Below the pieces are notes generated by a model. That model saw only the letters and a program-made list of their open reading frames with translations. It was not told where the DNA came from and searched no databases. The position numbers were made by a program, and so were the translations under genes. Shown here piece after piece: positions 12,658 to 26,288 of a DNA stretch of 64,000 bases. This stretch comes from Streptomonospora alba. Its GTDB lineage: Bacteria; Actinomycetota; Actinomycetes; Streptosporangiales; Streptosporangiaceae. The stretch covers positions 298,810 to 362,809 of the forward strand of contig NZ_JROO01000006.1 in the NCBI RefSeq assembly GCF_000826685.1. Direction: 5' to 3'. Within the stretch, counting starts at the first letter, position 1. Every line of letters begins with the position of its first letter.

Positions 12658-13023
12658 AGACGTCCTCAGGGGGATTCACGGTGCCCGGCGCCGAGCTTGC
12701 TCCCCCCGCGGCGCCGCGGCTTTCGGGTCGAGGTCAGTCAACTCCTCCGGCGGGTGGTCCCCCCATGACCAGCCCGGTCCTTGCGTCTGCAATGCGCAGC
12801 TACATCCGATCGATTCCGATTTCAGCTTACGACCCTTCATAACCAGGTGTCGCCGATCAGGAACTTTCGGTAAAACTGGGCGCCGCCTGGAACGATCGCC
12901 CGATTCGCCCCGAAATACTGCGACACGTAGCCTAATGATCGCGGATCGTAGACGCCACTGCCTGCAGGGACGCCGGTGCCCGGCGCGAGTGGGAGATCGC
13001 GCCGGTCACCGCGCTGAGCACCC
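12658..13023. other. Intergenic region upstream of GGDEF-EAL gene
   Basis: 366 bp between the start of the GGDEF-EAL gene and the end of ligA. It is noticeably less GC-rich around 12790-12950 than its surroundings, as expected for a promoter region. TATGAA and TACGAT hexamers on the minus strand are weak -10 candidates; no confident -35. No coding potential seen. Confidence 0.5.
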
Positions 13024-15222
<2,199 letters not shown>

Positions 15223-16245
15223 TCACTGGCGCCGCGGCTCCTCGCGCAGCGCTCGGGCCCCCTGGCGGCACGCCTCGATTGCCGCGCGAGCATGGTCGGG
15301 CTGCGCCCGACCCAGCCCGCACGAAGGTGTGACGACCACGGCGCGGGAGAGCAGCTCGGGGGCGAACCCGACGCGGCTCCACAGTTCACGTACAGGATCG
15401 ACGTTAGCCGCCGGGGCTGACAGAACCCCTCCTGCACTCGCCACGACACCCGCAAAAAGTCCCACGCCGTTCTCGATCGCCGTGCCCACCTCGTCGTCCA
15501 GAGACGGGCCGATCAGCGTCGCGTCCAGCCCCACGGCGCGGGCGCCCGAGCGCCGCAGCAGATCCAGCGGCGCATCGGCGGCGCAGCAGTGTGCGCCCGG
15601 TACGGCGCCGGCCTCGCTCAGCGCGCCGAACAGGTCGCGCAACCGCGCCTCGACGGTGACGCGGTCGGGCACGGGCAGCCGCCCGTACCCGCTGGCGGTG
15701 GGCACCGAGCCCGCGAGCACCGCAGGCAGGGAGGGCTCGTCGACCTGGACGAGCAGCTCGGCGCCGGGCACGCGTTTGCGCACCTCGCCGACGTGGGCGA
15801 GCACCCCTTCGAGATGGGACGCCGCCAGGTCGGCGACGGCGCCGGAATCGGCCAGCAGCTTCTCACCCGAGCGCAGCTCGACGGATGCGGCCAGCGTCCA
15901 CACTCCGGCCACCTGGATCTTCAGCGGCCCCTCGAAGCCCTGGGACTCGTCCTCCAACGCGTCGAGGTCGCGGGAGAGGAAGCTGCGCGCCCGCTGCACG
16001 TCGCGGCCGGGCCGCAGGGCCACCCGCCATCCGGAGGGCCGGACCTCCACCGGCAGCTCCACCAGCATCCCGGCGGTGCGTCCGACCATGTCGGCGCCCG
16101 CGCCCCGCTCGGGAAGTTCGGGCAGGTGCGGCAGGTCGGGCAGTTCCCCGAACACGGTACGCACCGCCTCCTCGGGATCGGTGCCCGGGACGGACCCGAC
16201 ACCGGTGTAGCTCGCCTCCGGCCAGGGATATCGCTGCTCAGTCAC
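15223..16245 (-). CDS. Core MetE-like (cobalamin-independent methionine synthase catalytic domain) protein
   Basis: 340 residues, about the size of the archaeal core MetE, lacking the N-terminal half of true MetE. Begins with YTGVGSVPGTDPEEA, the substrate-loop pattern of the family. Zinc-site residues are recognisable: AHCCAADAP (about 217-225) and TPSCGLG near 313, plus VQVDEPSLP (about 170). This suggests a zinc-thiolate methyltransferase transferring a methyl group to homocysteine or a related thiol, from an unknown donor; core MetE proteins often do not use methyl-tetrahydrofolate. Homologues sit next to ligA across actinobacteria but their function is not established. Probably first gene of a two-gene unit with ligA. 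Start ATG 16245. Confidence 0.8.
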   Translation of the reverse strand: MTEQRYPWPEASYTGVGSVPGTDPEEAVRTVFGELPDLPHLPELPERGAGADMVGRTAGMLVELPVEVRPSGWRVALRPGRDVQRARSFLSRDLDALEDESQGFEGPLKIQVAGVWTLAASVELRSGEKLLADSGAVADLAASHLEGVLAHVGEVRKRVPGAELLVQVDEPSLPAVLAGSVPTASGYGRLPVPDRVTVEARLRDLFGALSEAGAVPGAHCCAADAPLDLLRRSGARAVGLDATLIGPSLDDEVGTAIENGVGLFAGVVASAGGVLSAPAANVDPVRELWSRVGFAPELLSRAVVVTPSCGLGRAQPDHARAAIEACRQGARALREEPRRQ

Positions 16246-16348
16246 ATCCCCAAGGCTAGAGCACAGGCGGCACCGGCCGACCGGCCCCGGGCGGCCTCGG
16301 GGACCGGCCGGCCGGAGTCGGCGCGGCGCTCAGGGCTCCTTGACGGCC

Positions 16349-16375
16349 GACCGCCGGCGCAGCGGCGCGGCGGTC
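16349..16375 (-). terminator. Hairpin after DedA-like gene
   Basis: Perfect 8-bp arms GACCGCCG / CGGCGGTC with an 11-base GC-rich loop, about 75 bases after the stop of the DedA-like gene and before the core MetE start. Confidence 0.45.
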
Positions 16376-16449
16376 GCGGCGCCCACCGGTCGGCCGGGTC
16401 CCGCCGGGCGCAGGAGGGCCGGCACCGGCACGGCCGGGAGGGGCCGCGG

Positions 16450-16995
16450 TCAGGTCGTGCGGCTGTCCTCGGCCCGGTCGAGCGAAGTGGCCTGATCGGA
16501 CGGCGCCGCGGCGCCGGTGCCGGAGGACGCGCCGCCCTGCCGGCGGCGGATGAGGACGAGGGCGGCCACCGCCGCGGCGGCGAGCACGCCGAAGGCCGCG
16601 GCGAGGTAGGGCGAGCGGAGGAAGAGCTCCCACCACACGGCCATCACGGCGAGGCCGCCGAGGCTGTAGATGGCCGCCCAGCCCGCGCAGCCGGGGAGCA
16701 TGGCCGCCAGATAGCGCCAGTAGGACATGCGCATGGCGCCCGCGGCCAGGTGGATGGCCGACTGGACGCCCACGGTGGCGTAGGACACGGTGACCACGGG
16801 CGGGCCGAAGCGGTTGATCAGGCGCTCGGCGCGGGTCAGGCGGTCGCCGATGCGGTCGGCCAGCCGGGACCTGTGCAGACCCGCGCCCACGCCGCGGCCG
16901 ATCCAGTAGATGGTCTGCGTGCGCGCGAAGGCGATGGCGAACAGCGCGGCGTAGACGATCCAGAAGGGGCGGCCGTCCAGGAACCCGTAGTCCAT
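16450..16995 (-). CDS. DedA / VTT-family membrane protein (divergent)
   Basis: 181 residues with about four membrane segments (about 10-27, 65-110, 115-135, 140-162) and a polar C-terminal tail. The pattern YATVGVQSAIHLAAGAMRMSYWRYL...PGCAGWAAIYSLGG corresponds to the DedA/VTT signature (normally F-x-PG-x-R ... aG ... m ... F ... G ... W), but the hallmark Arg of the first part is missing. DedA proteins act in membrane lipid (undecaprenyl-phosphate or PE) flipping and proton-dependent envelope homeostasis. Start ATG 16995 has GGAGGGG at good distance. Transcribed alone from a promoter overlapped by an iron-box-like site. Family assignment moderately sure; substrate unknown. Confidence 0.75.
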   Translation of the reverse strand: MDYGFLDGRPFWIVYAALFAIAFARTQTIYWIGRGVGAGLHRSRLADRIGDRLTRAERLINRFGPPVVTVSYATVGVQSAIHLAAGAMRMSYWRYLAAMLPGCAGWAAIYSLGGLAVMAVWWELFLRSPYLAAAFGVLAAAAVAALVLIRRRQGGASSGTGAAAPSDQATSLDRAEDSRTT

Positions 16996-17034
16996 CGCAC
17001 CCCTCCGTCGCCTCGCCGCATTGACGCGCGGAAC

Positions 17035-17053
17035 TATGTTATGGCTAACCTAA
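17035..17053 (-). promoter_or_regulatory. IdeR/DmdR1 iron-box-like site over DedA-like promoter
   Basis: Minus strand reads TTAGGTTAGCCATAACATA. Against the 19-base iron box TTAGGTTAGSCTAACCTAA it matches 14 positions, with the left nine bases perfect. The same stretch contains TAACAT (17036-17041 on plus coordinates), a good -10 hexamer about 40 bases before the DedA-like start, so a bound iron regulator would block RNA polymerase. Confidence 0.5.
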
Positions 17054-17145
17054 CTTCCGGCGACAGAGCCGAGATCGGAGATGTGGCCGAACTCGCCCTG
17101 GGCGGAGGCGCTGGTCGCCCCGGTCCCGATCGCGGGCGCGGGGCC

Positions 17146-18231
17146 TCAGGTGGCCGGGACCGGCTCGCCGCTGCGCGCCGTGGCCGCGATGGTGCCCGAG
17201 CCCAGCACCGTGTCTCCGTCGTAGAGCACCGCCGCCTGGCCCGCGGCCACGCCCGTGGCGGGCTCGTCGAGGCGGACCACCAGCTCGCCGTCGCGCTGCA
17301 CCGCCGTGCACGAGTACACCTCGCCGTGGGCGCGCAGCTGCACCGTGCAGGCCGTGGGCTCGGTGAAGGGCTCGCTGCCGCTCCACACCGGGCGCTGGGC
17401 GGTGATCTCGTCGACCTGCAGCGCCTCGCGCGGGCCCACCGTGACCGTGTTGTCCACCGGCTCGATGGAAAGCACGTAGCGGCGCTCGGGGGCACCGCCG
17501 AGGTTCAGCCCCTTGCGCTGGCCGACCGTGTAGGTGTGCGCGCCCTGGTGGGTGCCCAGCACCTCGCCGGACTCGTCCTTGATCGGACCGGGCTCGCCGC
17601 CCAGACGCTCGTTGAGGAACCCGGCGGTGTCGCCGTCGGCGATGAAGCAGATGTCGTGGCTGTCGGGCTTGTCGGCCACCGCCAGCCCGCGGCGCTCGGC
17701 CTCGGCGCGGACGTCGTCCTTGGTGCAGTCGCCCAGCGGGAACATGGCGTGTGACACCTGCTCGCGGTCGAGCACGCCCAGCACGTAGGACTGGTCCTTG
17801 TCCGCGTCGACGCTGCGCCGCAGCCTGCCGTCGCTCTTGCGCACGTGGTGGCCGGTGCACACGGCGTCGAAGCCCAGCGCGATCGCGCGGTCCAGAACCG
17901 CCTCGAACTTGATCTTCTCGTTGCAGCGCAGGCACGGGTTGGGCGTGCGCCCCGCCGCGTACTCCGAGACGAAGTCCTGCACGACGTCGCGGTCGAACTC
18001 CTCGGCCATGTCCCACACGTAGAACGGGATGCCGATCACGTCGGCGGCCCGCTGGGCGTCGCGGGAGTCCTCGACCGTGCAGCAGCCGCGCGCGCCGGTG
18101 CGGTAGGACTTGGGGTTCTTGGAGAGGGCCAGGTGCACGCCGGTGACGTCGTAGCCGGCCTCGGCGGCCCTGGCCGCGGCGACCGCGGAGTCGACGCCGC
18201 CGGACATGGCGGCCAGTACACGCAAAGTCAT
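17146..18231 (-). CDS. mnmA: tRNA-specific 2-thiouridylase
   Basis: Adds the 2-thio group to wobble U34 of tRNA Lys/Glu/Gln using ATP and a persulfide sulfur. 361 residues. Adenylation P-loop SGGVDS at 10-15; catalytic Cys100 in NPCLRCN and the persulfide Cys in [11 protein letters not shown] (about 196); GQRKGL and [10 protein letters not shown] are family blocks. Start ATG 18231 has GGAAGG upstream; a longer frame to 18378 exists but is not homologous. The cysteine desulfurase gene 1.6 kb away on the same strand is the likely sulfur donor. Intergenic space upstream is shared with the divergent DUF695-like gene. Confidence 0.97.
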   Translation of the reverse strand: MTLRVLAAMSGGVDSAVAAARAAEAGYDVTGVHLALSKNPKSYRTGARGCCTVEDSRDAQRAADVIGIPFYVWDMAEEFDRDVVQDFVSEYAAGRTPNPCLRCNEKIKFEAVLDRAIALGFDAVCTGHHVRKSDGRLRRSVDADKDQSYVLGVLDREQVSHAMFPLGDCTKDDVRAEAERRGLAVADKPDSHDICFIADGDTAGFLNERLGGEPGPIKDESGEVLGTHQGAHTYTVGQRKGLNLGGAPERRYVLSIEPVDNTVTVGPREALQVDEITAQRPVWSGSEPFTEPTACTVQLRAHGEVYSCTAVQRDGELVVRLDEPATGVAAGQAAVLYDGDTVLGSGTIAATARSGEPVPAT

Positions 18232-18376
18232 AGCACCTTCCAGACTATGCGCCCGCGCGGCCTCGTCTCGACCGGTTCGCACCGGAGGTCCGCCGGTAGC
18301 CCGAGCGGCGCGGACGCGGGGCGGCACACACGCCTGGGTGGCGCGGCACCCCTCGGGCTCTGCGAAAATCTTTACC

Positions 18377-19561
18377 ATGGCTCTGTTCCGTCGCCGCCGC
18401 TCAACGCAATCCGACTCCGCCGTCGCCGTTGAGGGTTTCTGGCATCAGTGGCCCGACTTCCGGGCACCTCTGGCCGATCTCGCCGAAAGCGGCACTCCGC
18501 TGCCCGAGGACGTCGCCGAGCGCCTCGACGAGGCCGTCCGGCGCATCCACTCCGGTCTGACGTGGGAGGTCGGCAGGGCGCCGCAGGAGGCCGGCAGCGG
18601 CCTCGGCGACGCGGGCGACCTCGACCTGGACGAGGACAGCGATCCCGGGCAGCTGCTGGAGCGCCTGGCGGCGCTGGACGATCCGCTGGCCTCCTTGGAG
18701 GGCGGCGGCGACTACGCGCTCACGCTCAGCGCCGGGGCCGACGACCAGGCGCGGGTCCTCACCGAGCGCTGGGCGCGTGCGGCGCCGCAGGAGCAGGGCT
18801 GGCGGTTCTTCCCCGCCTTCCCCCGCGACCACGACAGGCTGGGCAAGCCGGTCGAGTGGGAGGGCCACGAGCTGGACCTGTCCCACTGCACCGTGGCGAT
18901 GCGTGTCGACCAGCAGCGCAGCAGGATGGAGATCGGCGTCTACCATCCCGACTTCATGTTCCTGGCCGACGAGATCCGCACCGGGGTCAGCGACCACGTG
19001 GCGATGCTGGCCTTGGGCGAGGACGACTACGTGCGCTGGATCTCCAAGGTCGAGCCGCTGGTGGAGAAACCGCTGGACCCGCTGCCTCCCGCGTCCATGC
19101 CGTCGGTGGTGGAGCAGCTGGCGAGCACCATGGGCAGCGGCGGCTGGGTGACCCTGCAGGGGCGGGTGCCGCTACGCGGCATCATCGAGATCGCCGCGCG
19201 CCACCCGCTGCACCGGCGGGACTTCCCCGCGCTGACCCTGTATGTGCACGTCGCGCTGCCCTATGCCAACAGCGACAGCGACCGGCTGCCGGCCGAGCCC
19301 TCGACCACGGCGCTGGACGAGTTCGCCGCCGGCCTGCGCGCCATGCTGGACGACAACGGCGCGCTACTGGCCCAGCAGACCGCGGGCGGGCAGCGCCAGT
19401 TCTACTTCTACCTGGACCCCGACTCCGGCGTGCTGAGCGACTTCGAGGCCGCGGTGCGCGAATGGGGCGAGGGCCAGCCCACGGTGCAGAGCCGCCTGGA
19501 CCCGGAGTGGCAGACCATCGATCAGCTGATGCGCCCGATCCGCCGCCAAATGGGCGGCTGA
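18377..19561 (+). CDS. DUF695-like hypothetical protein
   Basis: 394 residues, cytosolic, acidic, no signal or membrane segment. The N-terminal part (about 95-235: [11 protein letters not shown] ... [13 protein letters not shown] ... [10 protein letters not shown]) and the C-terminal part (about 260-385, ending with [13 protein letters not shown]) resemble the DUF695 type of bacterial protein of unknown function; I recognise the pattern but cannot confirm it without a profile search. ATG 18377 chosen because MALFRRRR starts a normal N-terminus and lies after a short AT-richer stretch; divergent from mnmA by 145 bases. Converges on the cysteine desulfurase gene. No role can be assigned; synteny with mnmA and the desulfurase may be incidental. 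Confidence 0.75.
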   Translation: MALFRRRRSTQSDSAVAVEGFWHQWPDFRAPLADLAESGTPLPEDVAERLDEAVRRIHSGLTWEVGRAPQEAGSGLGDAGDLDLDEDSDPGQLLERLAALDDPLASLEGGGDYALTLSAGADDQARVLTERWARAAPQEQGWRFFPAFPRDHDRLGKPVEWEGHELDLSHCTVAMRVDQQRSRMEIGVYHPDFMFLADEIRTGVSDHVAMLALGEDDYVRWISKVEPLVEKPLDPLPPASMPSVVEQLASTMGSGGWVTLQGRVPLRGIIEIAARHPLHRRDFPALTLYVHVALPYANSDSDRLPAEPSTTALDEFAAGLRAMLDDNGALLAQQTAGGQRQFYFYLDPDSGVLSDFEAAVREWGEGQPTVQSRLDPEWQTIDQLMRPIRRQMGG

Positions 19562-19758
19562 GCGGCGCCGCCCGGCCGCCCGGCCCGAGGCCGAGACCGA
19601 AGGAGAACGGGCCACACGCAGGGCCCGCGGGTCGCGACGGCGGTGGCGTCCCGTTCGCGTGGGCGACGTGCGCTCGGCGGCATCGGAAGGGCACGCGGCG
19701 CGGAGCGCCATCGGCGGTGGTGGGCAGACGGGCGGGCACACGGCGCTTCGCACGCACG

Positions 19759-19787
19759 CCCGTCGCCGCAGGCTCTGCGGCGGCGGG
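19759..19787 (-). terminator. Hairpin after cysteine desulfurase
   Basis: 12-bp stem with one G-T pair and loop GGCTC, about 37 bases after the desulfurase stop, in the 262-bp convergent gap with the DUF695-like gene. Confidence 0.6.
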
Positions 19788-19823
19788 TGGCCGGGTGGTC
19801 TCCGGAGGGTCTCTCGCCCGGAG

Positions 19824-20999
19824 TCAGGCCGCGCGGCGCTTGCGGCGGGCGGCGCGGGCGCGTTCGACGGCGGGGCCGATGGCCTCGCCCAGCGCGTCGA
19901 CGTCGGCGCGGGTGGAGCCGCGGCCCAGCGAGAACCGCAGTGAGCTGCGCGCGGTCTCGGTGTCGGCGCCCATGGCCAGCATCACGTGGCTGGCCTGGGC
20001 CACACCCGCCGAGCAGGCCGACCCGGTCGAGCACTCGATGCCGTGGGCGTCCAGCAGCATCAGCAGCGCGTCGCCCTCGCAGCCGGGGAAGGACAGGTGG
20101 GCGTTGCCGGGCAGGCGCCGGTCCGGGTGGCCGTTGAGCACGGCGTCGGGCACGCGCTCGCGCACGGTCGCCACCAGGCCGTCGCGTAGTCGGGCGAGCT
20201 GGTGGACGTGGTCCTCGCGCTCCTCTGCCGCCAGGCGCAGCGCCGTGGCGAACCCGCGCATCAGCGGGGTCATCAGCGTGCCCGAACGCACCTCGCGCTC
20301 CTGGCCGCCGCCGTGCAGCACCGGCACGGGGTCGGTGCCGCGGGCCAGCAGCAGTGCGCCGACGCCCACGGGGCCGCCCACCTTGTGGCCGGTGAGGGTC
20401 AGCGCCGAGACACCGCTGGCGGCGAAGTCCACGGGTTCGCTGCCCACCGCCTGCACGGCGTCGGTGTGGAAGGGCACCCCGTACTCGCGGGCGACGGCGG
20501 CGAGCTCGTGCACCGGCTGCACGGTGCCGACCTCGTTGTTGGCCCACATGATCGAGACCAGTGCGACGTCGGCGGGGTCGCGGGCGATGGCGGCGCGCAG
20601 GTCGGCGGGCGAGACGCGGCCGTGGGAGTCGACGGGCACCTCCTCGCAGACCGCGCCCTGGGACTCGGCCAGCCAGTGCACCGGGTCGAGTACGGCGTGG
20701 TGCTCGACCGCGCTGACGAGGATGCGCCTGCGGGCGGGATCGGCCTGGTTGCGCGCCCAGAACAGGCCCTTGAGCGCGAGGTTGTCGGACTCGGTGCCGC
20801 CCCCGGTGACGACCACCTCGTTGGGGGTGCAGCCGAGCGACTCGGCGATGCTCTCGCGCGCCTCCTCGACGGCACGCCGCGCCCGGCGGCCCGCCCCGTG
20901 CAGGGAGGAGGCGTTCCCGAGGCGCCCGAACTCCTCGGTCATGTCTGCGATCGCCTCGGGCCGAACGGCGGTCGTGGCGGCGTGATCCAGGTACACCAT
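19824..20999 (-). CDS. iscS: Cysteine desulfurase (IscS/NifS class I)
   Basis: PLP enzyme that takes sulfur from cysteine and hands it on as persulfide for tRNA thiolation and Fe-S work. 391 residues. Start YLDHAATT, PLP Lys206 in TGHKVGGP, and mobile-loop Cys329 in STGSACSAG; both almost exactly at the Escherichia coli IscS positions (206 and 328). The GxGG...VRSGTL substrate block is present. Located near mnmA as in Mycobacterium (Rv3024c-Rv3025c), so its main partner is probably MnmA. Ends with an Arg/Lys-rich tail. No iscU/suf scaffold gene is in the window. Confidence 0.96.
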   Translation of the reverse strand: MVYLDHAATTAVRPEAIADMTEEFGRLGNASSLHGAGRRARRAVEEARESIAESLGCTPNEVVVTGGGTESDNLALKGLFWARNQADPARRRILVSAVEHHAVLDPVHWLAESQGAVCEEVPVDSHGRVSPADLRAAIARDPADVALVSIMWANNEVGTVQPVHELAAVAREYGVPFHTDAVQAVGSEPVDFAASGVSALTLTGHKVGGPVGVGALLLARGTDPVPVLHGGGQEREVRSGTLMTPLMRGFATALRLAAEEREDHVHQLARLRDGLVATVRERVPDAVLNGHPDRRLPGNAHLSFPGCEGDALLMLLDAHGIECSTGSACSAGVAQASHVMLAMGADTETARSSLRFSLGRGSTRADVDALGEAIGPAVERARAARRKRRAA

Positions 21000-21077
21000 G
21001 GCGCTTTCCAGGATACGGCGGCGCCTTCGCCCGCAGCTCCGCGGCCCGGCTCTGCGGCCCCGGGGGCTGACACGCGT

Positions 21078-21107
21078 GCGGCCCCGGGACGGCGTGCCCG
21101 GGGCCGC
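21078..21107 (-). terminator. Terminator after etfA
   Basis: Perfect 11-bp stem GCGGCCCCGGG with complement and an 8-base loop, 29 bases after the etfA stop, before the cysteine desulfurase gene. Confidence 0.7.
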
Positions 21108-21135
21108 GTGGCCGGTCCGCCTCGGCGGCGGGTGC

Positions 21136-22080
21136 CTACTTGCGCTTGTCGACCTCTTCGGTGAGCTGCGGCGCCACAGTGTGCAGGTCGCCGATCACGC
21201 CGAAGTCGGACAGCTCGAAGATCGGAGCCTCGGGGTCCTTGTTGACCGCGACGATGTTCTTCGACGTCTGCATGCCGGCCCGGTGCTGGATCGCGCCGGA
21301 GATGCCCAGGGCGACGTAGAGGTTGGGGCTGACCGTCTTTCCGGTCTGGCCCACCTGGAACTGGTTGGGGTACCAGCCGGAGTCGACCGCCGCGCGGGAG
21401 GCGCCGACGGCGGCACCCAGCGAGTCGGCCAGCGCCTCGACGACGGAGAAGTCGTCGGAGCCGACGCCGCGCCCGCCGGAGACCACGATCGCGGCCTCGG
21501 TCAGCTCGGGGCGCGCGCCCTTCTCCTGCACGACGCGCTCGACGACCTTGGCGCCCGTGGCGGCCTCGGACAGCTCGACCGCGGCCTCCTCCAGCTCGCC
21601 GGCGCCCGAGGCGGCCTCGGCCGGAACCGAGTTGGGCCGCACGGCCACGACCGGCACGCCCGACCGCACCCGGGAGTGGGTGACGGTGGCGCCGCCGAAG
21701 ACGCTGTGCTCGGCGACCAGCTCGCCGGTGATGTCGACCACGTCGGTCAGCACACCCGAGCCCAGCTTGACGGCGGTCCGCCCGGCGATCTCCTTGTTCT
21801 CCGGGGTCGCCGAGACGAGCACGGCCGCGGCCGACTTCTCGCCGGCCAGCTTCGCGAGCAGCTCGGCCTTGGGCGCGACCACGTAGTCGTTCAGCTCGGA
21901 CGGAGCCGAGTACACCTTCTCCGCGCCGAACTCGGCCAGCTTCGCCTTGCCGGATTCGGCGCCCTCGCCGACCCACACGGCCGCGGGCTCGCCGATGCGG
22001 CGGGCGGCGGTCAGCAGCTCGGTGGTGACCTTCTTGACCTCTCCGTCGACGTGGTCGACGAGGACGAGGACCTCAGCCAT
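21136..22080 (-). CDS. etfA: Electron transfer flavoprotein alpha subunit
   Basis: FAD-binding subunit of the ETF heterodimer that collects electrons from acyl-CoA and other dehydrogenases and passes them to the respiratory chain. 314 residues. N-terminal Rossmann-like domain, then the C-terminal FAD domain with SGGRGVGS (about 203-210), the [19 protein letters not shown] block and [10 protein letters not shown]...[14 protein letters not shown], all diagnostic. Follows etfB by 30 bases on the same strand, forming a two-gene operon that closes with a strong hairpin. Equivalent to mycobacterial fixB (Rv3028c). An enoyl-CoA hydratase gene 4 kb upstream fits a fatty-acid oxidation role. Confidence 0.97.
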   Translation of the reverse strand: MAEVLVLVDHVDGEVKKVTTELLTAARRIGEPAAVWVGEGAESGKAKLAEFGAEKVYSAPSELNDYVVAPKAELLAKLAGEKSAAAVLVSATPENKEIAGRTAVKLGSGVLTDVVDITGELVAEHSVFGGATVTHSRVRSGVPVVAVRPNSVPAEAASGAGELEEAAVELSEAATGAKVVERVVQEKGARPELTEAAIVVSGGRGVGSDDFSVVEALADSLGAAVGASRAAVDSGWYPNQFQVGQTGKTVSPNLYVALGISGAIQHRAGMQTSKNIVAVNKDPEAPIFELSDFGVIGDLHTVAPQLTEEVDKRK

Positions 22081-22110
22081 CTGTCAATCCTTCCTTCGTC
22101 TCCGCCGGAC

Positions 22111-22890
22111 CTAAACGAACTTCTTCTCGGCGAGGAACTCCGCGGCCTTGGCGCCGCCGTCGCCCTCGTCCTTGACGACGGTGCCGGCGGCCCGCGGCGG
22201 AGCCGGCGCGAAGTCGGAGGTCTCGGTGGCCGCATTGGCCAGCCCGACCTGCGCGGCGTCGATACCGGCGTCGGCGACCGACAACTTCTCCACCGGCTTC
22301 TTCTTCGCCTGCATGATCAGCTTGAACGAGGGGTAGCGCGGTTCGTTGATCTTCTCGACGACCGAGACGACCGCGGGCAGCTGCGCATCGACGACGTCGT
22401 AGCCGTAGTCGGTGGCGCGCTGGATGCGGATGGCCGAGCCGTCGACGTCGACCTTGCCGGCGAGGGTGAGCTGCGGCAGGCCGAGGTACTCGGCCAGCGC
22501 CGCGCCGACCACGCCGGTACGGGCGTCGGTGGACTCGGAACCGAGCACCACGAGGTCGAACTCCACGGTGCCCAGCGCCTTGGACAGCGCGTAGGCGGTC
22601 TGCAGCGCGTCGGAGCCGTGCAGCTCGTCGTCGACGAGGTGTACGGCCTTGTCCGCGCCCATGGACAGCGCCTTGCGGATCGAGTCGGTGGCCTGGTCGG
22701 GTCCCATCGTCAGGACGGTGACCTCGCCGCCGTGCTTCTCCTTGAGGAGCAGCGCCTCCTCGATGGCGTACTCGTCGAGTTCGTTGATGACGCCGTCCGA
22801 CGCCGCGCGGTCCAGCGTGTTGTCGTCGGACGAGAGTTTGCGCTCGGTCGCCGTGTCGGGGACCTGCTTGACCAATACGACAATATTCAT
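22111..22890 (-). CDS. etfB: Electron transfer flavoprotein beta subunit
   Basis: AMP-binding subunit pairing with EtfA. 259 residues. Start MNIVVLVKQVPDT is the family N-terminus and defines ATG 22890 (a longer frame to 22971 is not homologous); GGGAGG lies upstream. The ETF-beta signature appears as VLGSESTDARTGVVGAALAEYLG...QLTL near 115-140 and YPSFKLIMQAKKK near 190. First gene of the etfBA pair. A minus-strand TATAGC near 23045 may be its -10. Mycobacterial counterpart is fixA (Rv3029c). Confidence 0.97.
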   Translation of the reverse strand: MNIVVLVKQVPDTATERKLSSDDNTLDRAASDGVINELDEYAIEEALLLKEKHGGEVTVLTMGPDQATDSIRKALSMGADKAVHLVDDELHGSDALQTAYALSKALGTVEFDLVVLGSESTDARTGVVGAALAEYLGLPQLTLAGKVDVDGSAIRIQRATDYGYDVVDAQLPAVVSVVEKINEPRYPSFKLIMQAKKKPVEKLSVADAGIDAAQVGLANAATETSDFAPAPPRAAGTVVKDEGDGGAKAAEFLAEKKFV

Positions 22891-23132
22891 GGCCGGTGGC
22901 CGACCTCCCTGCACTCCCATGCGTCGCCCACTCGGACGGCGCGGACGCCTGGCGCGCCCGTGGCCCCTCACGGTGCCAGATGCACTGTTGCCATCGGGGG
23001 GCGGGCTGCGTTCACGTCACGCCTCCCGCCTGCGGATACCGCTATACCATCCCGATGTTACTGGCTAGTAGCCCCTGGGGCGAACGCGCCCCCGCCCCTG
23101 CTGGGGCAGCGGCGCCGGGCAACCGGCGGCGC

Positions 23133-25196
<2,064 letters not shown>

Positions 25197-25614
25197 TGCG
25201 AATTCATCCCCTCAAACCTGGCACACCACGACATCAAGCCTATCCGCTGGGGATGGCCGGACCGGCAGAGACGGATCCGGCCGACGGCCGAGCCGCCACC
25301 GCTCTCGCCGCACGACGCTCACATCCGTCAGCGCCGCGGCCGAAGGCCACGGTCCGCGGGCGACTCCCCAAGGCAAAGCTAGCCGGGTCGCGCCGGCGCG
25401 GGAAGACCGCAGCGGCGACCGGGCCGCGCGGGATCCGCCGTCCCCGCGACTACATGAGTATGACGCACATTGCGGCACCGTGGTTCCTCCGCGGCTCCGC
25501 CGTTCCCGCTCACGTCCGCAGAGCCGGCCGGGCGCGGCGGCGGGCCGGCAGAGCGGCGGCGGAACGTGCGCGGGCCGCCGACGGGGGCGCAGGCACACCG
25601 CGGCGGGTCGGCGC

Positions 25615-26151
25615 TCAGTCGGTGCGCACCCCCAGGCCCGAGACCGTCTCGGCACCGGGCAGAGCGGCCAGGTCGGCTCCGGGCAGCACCAGCTTGGAGG
25701 ACCGCAGCCCGCTGCCGATCACCACGGGGCCCGCCTCCAGCACCGCCTCGTCGACCAGGACCGGCCAGTCCCGGGGCAGGCCGATGGGGGTGATGCCGCC
25801 GTACTCCATGCCGGTCGCGGCGACCACGTCGCCCTGGGGGGCGAAGGACGCCTTGCGGGCCTCCAAGTGGCGGCGAGCGACCCCGTTGACGTCGGCACGG
25901 GTGGTGGCCAGCACCATGCACGCCGCCATGCGCACCCGGCCCGCCCGCTTGGCGGCGATCACCACGCAGTTGGCCGAGCTTCCCAGCGGGATGCCGTAGT
26001 GGGCGGCGCATTCACCGGTGTCGGCCAGATCGGGGTCGATGGGCGCCGCCAGTACCCGCGCGGCGGGCTCCCAGCCCTCGAGTCCGGCTGCGACCCGGTC
26101 GGCCATCAGGTCGGGGCGTTCCCGGGCCGGTTCGGTCTCGAGTTCCCACAT
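25615..26151 (-). CDS. YbaK / aminoacyl-tRNA editing domain protein
   Basis: 178 residues, the size of stand-alone tRNA editing proteins (YbaK, ProX, Cys-tRNA(Pro) deacylase). Family features: GIPLGSSANCVVIAAKRAG (about 53-72), the ARKASFAPQGDVVAATGMEYGGITPIGLP block (about 98-127) with the conserved Lys and Gly-rich loop, and VVIGSGLRSSKLVLPGADLAAL near the end. It probably hydrolyses a mischarged aminoacyl-tRNA in trans; specificity is not visible. ATG 26151 is preceded by GGGAGGGATC; longer frame to 26727 is an overlap with the hydratase gene and not real. 137 bases after the enoyl-CoA hydratase gene on the same strand. Confidence 0.85.
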   Translation of the reverse strand: MWELETEPARERPDLMADRVAAGLEGWEPAARVLAAPIDPDLADTGECAAHYGIPLGSSANCVVIAAKRAGRVRMAACMVLATTRADVNGVARRHLEARKASFAPQGDVVAATGMEYGGITPIGLPRDWPVLVDEAVLEAGPVVIGSGLRSSKLVLPGADLAALPGAETVSGLGVRTD

Positions 26152-26288
26152 CGTCTGATCCCTCCCTTCGTGCGACGTCGCGTCCGGAGGCGTACGGACA
26201 CGGTCAGGAACCCTCCGGGAACCGCCCGCTACCCGCCACCGGCTCCAGGGCATCCCGCGAGGTTCCTCGCGCCGTTCGACCAACCGGC

